Assembly: GCF_035917975.1 (NCBI RefSeq) | Contig: NZ_CP109130.1 | Span: 6,758,001 to 6,822,000, forward strand | Length of the DNA stretch: 64,000 nt | Reading direction: 5' to 3' | Source of the DNA: Streptosporangium sp. NBC_01756 | GTDB lineage: Bacteria > Actinomycetota > Actinomycetes > Streptosporangiales > Streptosporangiaceae | Part shown: piece after piece, positions 53,274 to 60,314 of the stretch | Position numbering within the stretch: position 1 is the stretch's first letter | How the letters are laid out: each line of letters begins with the position of its first letter | Program-made: the position numbers and the translations under genes | Notes under the pieces: generated by a model | Seen by the model: the letters and a program-made list of their open reading frames with translations, nothing else | Databases searched by the model: none | Told to the model about the DNA's origin: nothing

Positions 53274-53951
53274 GTGAAGCTGAGCCACCGGCAGGAGGGC
53301 GGGGCCCGGCTGGCCTCGCTGCTGTGGGAGTTCGGCCCCGGCCGGCGGGCGATCTCCTCGGCCATGGTCGGCGGCGGCATCGGCCCGGTGAAGTGGGTGC
53401 TCAACGCCCAGGTGGCCGGCGGTTACGCGCGGATGGATCCGGTGAACCACCTGCTGGAGATGGCCCCGCCGGGGCCCGGCGTCGGCATGCTGACCGCGGC
53501 CTCGGTCGACCGGTTCACCCGGGCGGCCGACGGGGGAGTGGAAGCGGTGGCGACCGTCGGCCTGCGCGTCCCCACCTGGGCCGCCGCCCCCGACGGCGTC
53601 CCCGACCCCGAGCTCGCACCCATCCACCTCCCCGGCACGGTCAACATCATCGTCGCCGTACCGGTCGCGATGAGCGACGCCGCGCTGGTCAACGCGGTCA
53701 TGACGGTGACCGAGGCCAAGACCCAGGCGCTGCTGGAGGCCGGCTTCCCCTGTACGGGCACGGCCTCCGACGCGGTCTGCGTGGCCGTACGCGACGACGG
53801 CCCCGAGGAGCTGTTCGGCGGACCCCGGTCGACCTGGGGTGCCCGCGTCGCCCGCGCCGTCCACGACGCCGTACGGCGAGGCGCCCGCGACTGGGCGGAA
53901 CGCGACCGGCCGACTACTTTGAGTCAAGAAATTATGGGAAGTAGCATGTGA
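53274..53951 (+). CDS. cbiZ: Adenosylcobinamide amidohydrolase
   Basis: 225 residues from GTG 53274, 7 nt after GGAGG. The family pattern is visible: RRAISSAMVGGGIGPVKWVLNAQVAGGYARMDPVNHLLEMA, GVGMLTAASV, TVGLRVPTWAA, GTVNIIVAVPVAMSDAALVNAVMTVTEAKTQALLEAGFPCTGTASDAVCVA. CbiZ hydrolyses the amide of adenosyl(pseudo)cobinamide to cobyric acid, allowing remodelling of imported corrinoids with another lower ligand. Placed with BtuFCD, it makes a complete import-and-remodel unit. The stop overlaps the next gene's GTG start. Confidence 0.88.
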   Translation: MKLSHRQEGGARLASLLWEFGPGRRAISSAMVGGGIGPVKWVLNAQVAGGYARMDPVNHLLEMAPPGPGVGMLTAASVDRFTRAADGGVEAVATVGLRVPTWAAAPDGVPDPELAPIHLPGTVNIIVAVPVAMSDAALVNAVMTVTEAKTQALLEAGFPCTGTASDAVCVAVRDDGPEELFGGPRSTWGARVARAVHDAVRRGARDWAERDRPTTLSQEIMGSSM

Positions 53952-54574
53952 ACGAGCGCGAGACTCCCGACAATGAGCAGGTGACCGCGATGGCGACGAC
54001 AGAGCCGACTACCAGGCGGACGGTTCTTCAAGGAGAGCCGCCGTTCACCGTCAACGACCTGCTCACGTTCCCCGACGACGGGAACCGCTACGAGCTCTTC
54101 AACGGGAGCCTACTGGTGAGTCCCTCTCCAACCCCCCTGCACCAACGTGCGATCGCCCGTCTTCTGAGAATTCTCGAAGACGCTGCGCCGCCGGAGTTCG
54201 AGCCGCTACCGGAGGTCAACCTCCGGGTGGGCACCCAGGACTTCTTCATCCCCGATCTCGTCGTGGTGCGGGCGGAGACCGTCGAGGACACGGAGCTCAT
54301 GTTCACCCCGAAGGACATCCTGCTGGCCGTCGAGCTGGTCAGCCCGACCTCCCAGATGCGCGACAGGCACATGAAGAGGTCCGCCTACGCGGCGGCGGGC
54401 ATCCCGCTGTACTGGCGGATCGAGCTCGGCGACGGTCCTTCCCTGCATGTCCACGAGCTGGCCGGCGACGACTACAAGCCCGCGGCCAGGCATGAGGCGG
54501 GGAAGGTCGCGACGCTGTTCGCCCCCTTCGAGGTCTCTCTCGACCCCGCCGTGCTCCTGCGTCCGCGCGTCTGA
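53948..54574 (+). CDS. Uma2 family (restriction-endonuclease-like) protein
   Basis: 208 residues from GTG 53948 (overlap GTGA with cbiZ); an internal ATG at 53990 is a possible later start. Uma2/PD-(D/E)XK-like features: TVNDLLTFPDDGNRYELFNGSLLVSPSPTPLHQRAIARLLRIL, NLRVGTQDFFIPDLVVVRAE (PD), and DILLAVELVSPTSQMRDRHMKRSAYAAAGIPLYWRIEL (E-x-S and K). Common in actinomycetes and cyanobacteria. Role unknown; it is likely in the operon only by overlap, not by cobalamin function. Confidence 0.85.
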   Translation: MNERETPDNEQVTAMATTEPTTRRTVLQGEPPFTVNDLLTFPDDGNRYELFNGSLLVSPSPTPLHQRAIARLLRILEDAAPPEFEPLPEVNLRVGTQDFFIPDLVVVRAETVEDTELMFTPKDILLAVELVSPTSQMRDRHMKRSAYAAAGIPLYWRIELGDGPSLHVHELAGDDYKPAARHEAGKVATLFAPFEVSLDPAVLLRPRV

Positions 54575-54771
54575 TCCGGGCCGTCATTTCCGTTGTGAGT
54601 CCGATCCGTCCTTTTTATGTTCTGATTTCGTATTCATAGATATGGCCGTACCCGCCGGATTTCCGAGAAAGCGCGGGTTGTCCGCCTGGTAATCGGCTGT
54701 CTGGCCGTTGTTCTATTGACTTCTGCACTACGGTTGCCACGCTGGTCCTTATCCCCTTTTATGGAGTGGCG

Positions 54772-56397
54772 ATGCGGCGATTCGGCTCGGCTCTGACGAT
54801 CTTCGGCGGCCTCGTGCTGGCCGTCGCCGCGATGTCCCCCGCCCTGGCGCACGAGCATCCCAGCGGGATCACCGATCTGGTCACCCCCGCGGTCGTCCGG
54901 ATCGAGGCGGAGGCGCGCGTCGACATCACCCTGCTGGACCACATCGGCGAGCTGGTCCACGTGGAGCGGAGCTATACGGTGCCGATCGGCAGCGGCACCG
55001 GCACCGTGATCAACCCCGAGGGCGGCATGGTCACCCTCACCCGGGTGGTCAAGACCGACAAGGACCTTGAGGTCTACGCCGCCAACAAGGTCTTCGCCGA
55101 GCACCACAAGGTCAAGATCCCCGACGACTTCAAGCGGCACACGATCAAGAACGATCAGCTCAACCACCATCTGCAGGAGTGCTACCCGCCCAAGCAGCCC
55201 ACCGCGACCTGCATCATCGACGTGACCACCGAGATCCACGTCTTCCCCAACATCTCGCCTCCCGACAAGGAGGGGTTCAAGGCCGAGATCGTCCGCGCCG
55301 ACGCCAAGCCCGACGGCCCCGCGGTGCTGGTGCCCGTCGGGCGCGCCGACGGCGGCGCGGGTCTGCCCACGGCGCCGCTCGCGGCCACGGTGCCAGACAA
55401 GGACGGGTCGCCGGTGGCGGTCGCCGGGTTCACCGGGCGGCCCGCCGTCAACCTGCCCGAGACCGTGGACATCGCGCACCTGCGCGCCGGGGGCACCGGT
55501 GAGAGCGGGCGGCAGTTCAGGGACCCGCAGAACAAGGCCAACGAGCCGGAGAAACTGGGCGCCCTCGTCGACAAGGGGTTGCTCGGCGGGCCGGTGATCG
55601 AGGACAAGAAGGGCGAGGTCGTCGGGCTGCTGGTCGGCGGCGGCAAGGACGGCCGGATGATCGGCGTCCGGGAGATCACCAAGGCGCTGGCCGAGGCGAA
55701 GGTCGCGCCCCGGCGCGGTCCGATCGACGCGGCCTTCGAGCAGGCGCTGACCCGCTTCCACACCAAGTACTACGGCGACGCCGTGCCCGCCTTCCAGCGC
55801 GTCCTGGACCTGTATCCCGGGCACACCGTGGCGGCGGCGCATCTGAAGACGTCCCAGCAGAAACGCGGCACCGCCGAGGACGAGGGGGCCAAGAAGGCGG
55901 ACGCCGCCGTCGACGGAGGCGACGGGCCGCCGCTGTGGCTGTTCCCGGTCGTCGGCGGCGTGCTGGTGGTGGCCGTGGTGGCCGCCGCGCTGCTGCTCTG
56001 GAGGCGCAGGTCATCGCCGGAGCCCGGAGAGGTCCGGTCCGCGCCCACCCGCCCCGGTGACACCTCCACCGGGGGCCCCCGGTCCGGGAACACCTCGCTG
56101 CCGGTCCCGGGGCCGCCGCCTCCGCTGCGGCGTCCGCTGCCTGACGAGGGGGCCGCCCCGACCGTGGTGGTCGGCCGGTCCTTCCCCGCGCTGCCCAAGA
56201 TGTCCCCGACCTCACCGGGGCAGCCCGTGCTGGTCGCGCGAGATCCCGGCGCCAAACCGGCGGACCCGGCCGCCTCGGGGCACACCGGTGCCAGATCGGC
56301 GGATCCGGCGGCCCAGAAGTACTGCACCGCCTGCGGGATGCGGCTGGGCCCCGCGCACCGCTTCTGCGGCTACTGCGGCCACCCCTCCGAGGCGTGA
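54772..56397 (+). CDS. Membrane-anchored trypsin-like pseudo-protease with TPR-like segment and C-terminal zinc ribbon
   Basis: 541 residues from ATG 54772 after GGAG. A signal peptide (to ~26) leads to an extracytoplasmic domain with trypsin/HtrA-like layout: VVRIEAEARVD, PIGSGTGTVINPEGGMVTLTRVV, ... DKGLLGGPVIEDKKGEVVGLLVGGG. The catalytic His position is Arg91 (TLTRVV) and the Ser position in the GNSGGP-like loop is Leu271 (LLGGP); the Asp is also not evident. So it is a pseudo-protease. A TPR-like helical stretch (FEQALTRFHTKYYGDAVPAFQRVLDLYPGHTVAAAHLK) precedes a membrane segment (~387-408). The cytoplasmic tail is Pro-rich and ends in a zinc ribbon with Cys518, 521, 532 and 535. The stop overlaps the kinase gene start. 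Probably a sensor or scaffold for that kinase. Confidence 0.8.
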   Translation: MRRFGSALTIFGGLVLAVAAMSPALAHEHPSGITDLVTPAVVRIEAEARVDITLLDHIGELVHVERSYTVPIGSGTGTVINPEGGMVTLTRVVKTDKDLEVYAANKVFAEHHKVKIPDDFKRHTIKNDQLNHHLQECYPPKQPTATCIIDVTTEIHVFPNISPPDKEGFKAEIVRADAKPDGPAVLVPVGRADGGAGLPTAPLAATVPDKDGSPVAVAGFTGRPAVNLPETVDIAHLRAGGTGESGRQFRDPQNKANEPEKLGALVDKGLLGGPVIEDKKGEVVGLLVGGGKDGRMIGVREITKALAEAKVAPRRGPIDAAFEQALTRFHTKYYGDAVPAFQRVLDLYPGHTVAAAHLKTSQQKRGTAEDEGAKKADAAVDGGDGPPLWLFPVVGGVLVVAVVAAALLLWRRRSSPEPGEVRSAPTRPGDTSTGGPRSGNTSLPVPGPPPPLRRPLPDEGAAPTVVVGRSFPALPKMSPTSPGQPVLVARDPGAKPADPAASGHTGARSADPAAQKYCTACGMRLGPAHRFCGYCGHPSEA

Positions 56398-57929
56398 CGG
56401 CCGTGAACGAGCGGGCCCTGATCGGGCAGGAGGTGGCCGGTTACCACATCGAGGACATCATCGGTAAGGGCGGCATGGCCGTGGTCTACCTCGCGGTGGA
56501 TCCCCGGCTCAACCGCCGGGTGGCGCTGAAGATCCTCAATCCGCTGCTGGGTGAGGACGACCGGTTCCGCCAGCGCTTCGTCCTGGAGTCGCGGACGGTC
56601 GCGAGCATGGACCACCCCAACATCATCCCGATCTATGAGGCCGACTCGGCCGCCGACGGGACGCTCTACATCGCGATGCGCTACGTCGACGGGCCCGACC
56701 TGCGCCGTCTCTTCTACGACCGGGGGCCGATGCCGGTCAGCCAGGTCAACAGGATCTTCGCCCAGGTGGCCGCCGCGCTGGACACCGCGCACGCGCACGA
56801 CCTGATCCACCGAGACGTCAAGCCCGCCAACATCCTGATCGCCGGCCACACCGAGGGGGACCACGCCTACCTCACCGACTTCGGCATCACCAAGCACCGC
56901 ACCTCGATCTCCGGGCTGACCCAGACCGACCAGTTCATCGGCACCCCCCGCTACATGTCTCCCGAACAGATCAACAAGGAGCACATCGACGGCCGCTGCG
57001 ACCAGTACGGCCTGGCCTGCGTGGTCTACGAGGCGTTGGCCGGGCGGCTGCCGTTCCAGCGTGACAACGAGATCGCGCTGCTCTGGGCCCATCTGGCCGA
57101 GACGCCCACCCCGCTCAGCACGCTCCGGCCCGAGCTTCCGATGGAGGTCGACGGTGTCATGATGCGGGCGCTGGCCAAGTCGCCCGAGCAGCGGTACGAC
57201 ACGTGCACGCAGTTCATCGCCGAACTCCGGGACGCGATCAGCGGCCAGCCCTACCAGCTCGCCCAGAGCCCCCCGGCGGCGCAGCCGAAGCAGAAGCGGC
57301 AGAAGGAGCCCAGGGCAGGTGGCCGGGGCATCCTCATCGGTGCGGGAGCGGCGATCGCGGTGATCGTCGCGCTGGTGGTGGTGCTCGCGACGGTGCTGCG
57401 GGGCGGCGACTCCTGGGTGGCCTACGAGGGCTCCGCCGCCGTGCCGATCGCCTTCGAGCGTCCCGCCGACTGGACCCTGCGCCCGCACGCGGACGTGTTC
57501 GTGGTGGCCTCGCCGAAGGTGGGAGAGTTCGACACGCTGTTCGGCACACCGGTCACCGCCGACTGGGCGGCCGTCAACGAGATCATCAAAGACACGCCGG
57601 AGGAGGCCACCGGCGTCTACGCGCAGACCCTGGACACCCTCGATCCCCGCAGCGGCGCCCAGCAGCTCCAGGAGACCCTGCAGTCCTCACTGCCCGGTAC
57701 GGTCAACGTCTACTCCGAGGTGGTCCAGGTGCGGGTGGGCGGCACGCCCGCCGTACGGCTGGAGGGGTCGATCACGGACCCGCAGCGCGGTGGCCGGCTC
57801 GACTTCACGGGGTGGGCGGTGGAGCGGGCGGACAAGCCCGCCCTCATGATCTACTTCTGCGCGCCCGGCACCTGTGACGACGCGCTCGCCAACCGGTTCG
57901 TGCGGAGTGTGTCGTTTCAGGCGTCGTGA
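56394..57929 (+). CDS. Receptor-type Ser/Thr protein kinase (PknB-like)
   Basis: 511 residues, GTG start overlapping the preceding stop (GTGA). The kinase domain (~16-285) has GKGGMAVVYLAVD, Lys46 in VALK, HRDVKPANIL (HRD at 139-141), DFG at 162-164 and SPE (189-191), all intact. After a basic Pro/Lys linker comes one membrane segment (~313-335). The extracytoplasmic C-terminus (~340-511: GSAAVPIAFERPADWTLRPHADVFVVASP ... VQVRVGGTPAVRLEGSITDPQRGGRLDFTGWAVERADKPALMIYFCAPGTCDDALANRFVRSVSF) looks PsbP/Mog1-like rather than PASTA. Co-encoded with the pseudo-protease. It may phosphorylate the downstream regulator or the pseudo-protease tail. Confidence 0.92.
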   Translation: MTAVNERALIGQEVAGYHIEDIIGKGGMAVVYLAVDPRLNRRVALKILNPLLGEDDRFRQRFVLESRTVASMDHPNIIPIYEADSAADGTLYIAMRYVDGPDLRRLFYDRGPMPVSQVNRIFAQVAAALDTAHAHDLIHRDVKPANILIAGHTEGDHAYLTDFGITKHRTSISGLTQTDQFIGTPRYMSPEQINKEHIDGRCDQYGLACVVYEALAGRLPFQRDNEIALLWAHLAETPTPLSTLRPELPMEVDGVMMRALAKSPEQRYDTCTQFIAELRDAISGQPYQLAQSPPAAQPKQKRQKEPRAGGRGILIGAGAAIAVIVALVVVLATVLRGGDSWVAYEGSAAVPIAFERPADWTLRPHADVFVVASPKVGEFDTLFGTPVTADWAAVNEIIKDTPEEATGVYAQTLDTLDPRSGAQQLQETLQSSLPGTVNVYSEVVQVRVGGTPAVRLEGSITDPQRGGRLDFTGWAVERADKPALMIYFCAPGTCDDALANRFVRSVSFQAS

Positions 57930-57947
57930 CTTGTCATCCGGTTGCAA

Positions 57948-57977
57948 TTGACTTATTGGGAGGATTTGTCCTATAGG
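57948..57977 (+). promoter_or_regulatory. Promoter of the NarL-type regulator gene
   Basis: TTGACT (57948-57953) and TATAGG (57972-57977) with an 18-bp spacer, 118 nt before the GTG start at 58095, downstream of the kinase stop. A clear SigA-like arrangement. Confidence 0.5.
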
Positions 57978-58094
57978 AAAGGCCGGTACGAGCATTTAGT
58001 CTCCCGGCATGGCGGTTCCCCTTCCCTCTGTCCGAGGCCGCAGCGCGGTGCCGTTCACCCGGCTTCTGCACACCGTGCCACCCAAGGAGGAGAA

Positions 58095-58757
58095 GTGAAC
58101 ATCCGTGTCGTGATCGCCGACGATCAGGCGATGGTCCGCGCCGGTCTCAAGCTCGTCGTGCAGGGCGAGCCCGGCATGGAGGTGGTTGGGGAGGCGTCCG
58201 ACGGGCTGGAGGCCGTCGCGGTGGCCTGCCGTACCCGGCCGGACGTCGTGCTGATGGACATCTCCATGCCGCGCATGGACGGTCTCACCGCGGCCGGGCA
58301 GCTGCTCGGCCGGCCGGATCCGCCGAAGGTCGTCATGCTGACCACCTTCGACACCGACGAGAACCTCTACGCCGCGCTCCGGGTCGGGACCAGTGGATTC
58401 CTGCTCAAGGTGTCGCCGCCCGAGCAGCTCCTGGAGGCCGTCCGGGTCGTCTTCGGTGGTGACGCCCTGCTCGACCCGGCCGTCACCACCCGGGTCATCG
58501 CCTCCTTCGCCGGCCGTCACGACCCCGTACCCCCGCCCCAGCTCGCCGGCCTCACCCCGCGTGAGCTGGAGGTGCTGCGGTTCCTGGCCCGTGGCCTGAC
58601 CAACGCCGAGATCGCGAGCATGCTGTTCGTCGGTGAGGCCACGGTCAAGACGCACGTGGCGCGGGTGCTGATGAAGCTCCATCTGCGGGACCGGGCTCAG
58701 GCGGTGGTGTTCGCGTACGAGTCGGGCGTGGTGCGGCCGGGGGCGGCCGTCGGATAG
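58095..58757 (+). CDS. NarL/FixJ-type response regulator (orphan)
   Basis: 220 residues from GTG 58095, 4 nt after AAGGAGG. Receiver with VVIADDQAMVRAGL, Asp in DVVLMDISMPRMDGL, and Lys in GFLLKVSPPEQL. The C-terminal LuxR HTH is LTPRELEVLRFLARGLTNAEIASMLFVGEATVKTHVARVLMKLHLRDRAQAVVFAYE. No histidine kinase is adjacent. The nearest signalling gene is the Ser/Thr kinase 165 bp upstream, so cross-phosphorylation or an unlinked histidine kinase are options. It overlaps the end of the convergent membrane-protein gene by 61 bp. Confidence 0.93.
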   Translation: MNIRVVIADDQAMVRAGLKLVVQGEPGMEVVGEASDGLEAVAVACRTRPDVVLMDISMPRMDGLTAAGQLLGRPDPPKVVMLTTFDTDENLYAALRVGTSGFLLKVSPPEQLLEAVRVVFGGDALLDPAVTTRVIASFAGRHDPVPPPQLAGLTPRELEVLRFLARGLTNAEIASMLFVGEATVKTHVARVLMKLHLRDRAQAVVFAYESGVVRPGAAVG

Positions 58758-59401
58758 TAGGAGATCCACTCCTCCCGGTCCATCCGGAGCATCCTGATCC
58801 CGAGCGAGCCCAGCGCGACCACCGGGACGGCCCACATCACGACCGTCGCCGGGCCGTAGGGGACCAGCAGCGAGGTGCCGTAGCCGATGCCGACGGCGAG
58901 CGGGACCCACCAGTGCGCGAACCCGGAGCGCCAGACGCCGACCAGCAGGACGGGCAGGCCGAAGAGGGCGAAGAAGATCCACGGCATCTGGAAACCGAAG
59001 ACGACGCCGGGCAGGTTCAGCATCTCGTCAAGGATCTGGGCGCTCTTCTCGGGGCTGTTGTGCTGTCCGAGCCACCACTCCACCGGGTCGATCATGAGCA
59101 GCCCCGACAGGTTGATGTAGCCGAGAGCGGTCAGCGGGCCAACGATGTGGCCGAAGAGCACCACCCGGCGGCGCATCACATGCAGGAGGGCAAGGGCGGC
59201 CAGAGCCATCAGCAGGTAGGCCCAGTGGTACATGGCCGACTCGGTCTGGGCGAGAGCGGGATTGACGCCGTAGCTGACGGCCTCGCGGTCGTCACCCCAG
59301 GTGCCGGGGTCGAGGACGACGGCGATCGACTGGAGGAGGGGGGCGACAATCAGCAGCACGCCGGAGGCGATGCGCCGGAAGTCGGCGGAGTCCTTGAACA
59401 T
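58697..59401 (-). CDS. Hypothetical integral membrane protein
   Basis: 234 residues with six or seven hydrophobic segments (IASGVLLIVAPLLQSIAVVL, YHWAYLLMALAALALLHVM, VLFGHIVGPLTALGYINLSGLLMI, FQMPWIFFALFGLPVLLVGVW, WVPLAVGIGYGTSLLVPYG, VVMWAVPVVALGSLGIRML). MFKDSADFRRIASG at the N-terminus is cytoplasmic. No family recognised. The last 20 codons overlap the 3' end of the convergent response regulator gene, so the two transcripts are complementary there. Confidence 0.7.
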   Translation of the reverse strand: MFKDSADFRRIASGVLLIVAPLLQSIAVVLDPGTWGDDREAVSYGVNPALAQTESAMYHWAYLLMALAALALLHVMRRRVVLFGHIVGPLTALGYINLSGLLMIDPVEWWLGQHNSPEKSAQILDEMLNLPGVVFGFQMPWIFFALFGLPVLLVGVWRSGFAHWWVPLAVGIGYGTSLLVPYGPATVVMWAVPVVALGSLGIRMLRMDREEWISYYPTAAPGRTTPDSYANTTA

Positions 59402-59515
59402 GGGGCTTCCTTGCCTGTACGGGGCTGTCGCACAGGACGGTAGGCCGCGTGCCCCCCTCCGGTCGTCCGCCGCCTGACGGACGACCGGTCCCCCTCGCGG
59501 ACTAGAAGGTTCAGA

Positions 59516-59640
59516 TCATGTGACGGGCGCGGGGCTGCGGACCCAGAGGATGGCGCGCGTAGGTGGAGCCGGGCGAAGTAGCTGCCAGAGGACTTGTCGC
59601 AGCGGGTGGCAGGTCCCGCCACTCCTTGGTTTTGTGCTGC
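59516..59640 (-). pseudogene. IS transposase C-terminal remnant (IS5-type), frameshifted
   Basis: Minus-strand translations in three frames together give KEWR, then ATRCDKSSGSYFARLHLR, then AILWVRSPAPVT followed by stop. This is the pattern of the C-terminus of IS5-group DDE transposases (KxWRGxATRYDKxxxSYxAxLHLxxxxxWxR). No single frame is intact and nothing similar continues further upstream. It lies in a 265-bp gap between a membrane protein gene and a tetR gene. Read as the decayed end of an insertion sequence; alignment was by eye. Confidence 0.6.
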
Positions 59641-59666
59641 ACCGTTGATGTCGGAGGCGGCCGCAG

Positions 59667-60236
59667 TCAGGGCGCGTGGGTGGCCACGGCGACGACGGCG
59701 TCGGTGAGCGCGGCGGCGTAGGCGTCGGTGAGCTTGCCGACGTCGAACAGCAGCGCGTACCACATCGGGCCGAAGACCAGGTCGATGAGCACCTCGTTGT
59801 CGGGGTGGGCGACCTGCCCCCGGTCCCGCGCCCGGCTGAGGATCTGGCGGACGGCGTCGCGGCGCGTCGCGATCAGTTCGCTGCTCACGCGCTGGGCGAA
59901 GGCGGGGGCCTGTAGCGCCTCGGCGGCCAGGGCCTGGTTGAGTGCGCCGGGCACGCCGCGCTGGGCGGCGAAGGTGTTCTCCAGCAGGGTCAGCAGGTCC
60001 TCGCGCAGGTCGCCGGTGTCGGGCGTGGGCAGCCGGGTGCGGGCGTAGGCGGCCAGCACGTCCAAGATCACCTCGCCCTTGCCCGGGTAGCGGCGGTAGA
60101 CCGCCTGTTTGGACACGCCGCTGCGGGCGGCGATGCCCTCCATGCTCACCCCCCGATAGCCCTGCTCGGTGATCAGGTCCAGGGCGGCCTGGCGGATGGC
60201 GTCGTCGACGGCGGGATCACGGGGTCGTCCGGTCAT
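59667..60236 (-). CDS. TetR family regulator
   Basis: 189 residues from ATG 60234-60236. HTH GRPRDPAVDDAIRQAALDLITEQGYRGVSMEGIAARSGVSKQAVYRRYPGKGEVILDVLAAYAR is classic TetR_N. The C-terminal TetR_C-like domain contains LLTLLENTFAAQRGVPGALNQALAAEALQAPAFAQRV and the FGPMWYALLFDVGKL ligand helix. It is divergent from an MFS-SnoaL-SDR operon with two ATACG-N8-CGTAT sites between, and should repress both directions. Confidence 0.93.
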   Translation of the reverse strand: MTGRPRDPAVDDAIRQAALDLITEQGYRGVSMEGIAARSGVSKQAVYRRYPGKGEVILDVLAAYARTRLPTPDTGDLREDLLTLLENTFAAQRGVPGALNQALAAEALQAPAFAQRVSSELIATRRDAVRQILSRARDRGQVAHPDNEVLIDLVFGPMWYALLFDVGKLTDAYAAALTDAVVAVATHAP

Positions 60237-60250
60237 GGTCCGCAGTCTAT

Positions 60251-60279
60251 TTGACATACGAACCGGTCCGTATTTAAAT
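60251..60279 (+). promoter_or_regulatory. Promoter of the MFS-SnoaL-SDR operon
   Basis: TTGACA (60251-60256), exact -35 consensus, and TTAAAT (60274-60279) with a 17-bp spacer. The spacer contains operator 1, so repressor binding would block RNA polymerase. Confidence 0.65.
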
Positions 60280-60300
60280 CTCATACGCAACGAACCGTAT
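60256..60300. promoter_or_regulatory. Twin TetR operators ATACG-N8-CGTAT
   Basis: Site 1 at 60256-60273 (with AACCGGTC between the arms) and site 2 at 60283-60300 (CAACGAAC). The arms are identical, with centres 27 bp apart. They lie between the divergent tetR gene and the MFS operon. Confidence 0.75.
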
Positions 60301-60314
60301 TGAAAGGTCGGAGT

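Noticed and set aside
54716-54744. TTGACT near 54716 as promoter for the pseudo-protease gene
   Set aside because: No acceptable -10 box at 16-19 bp spacing.
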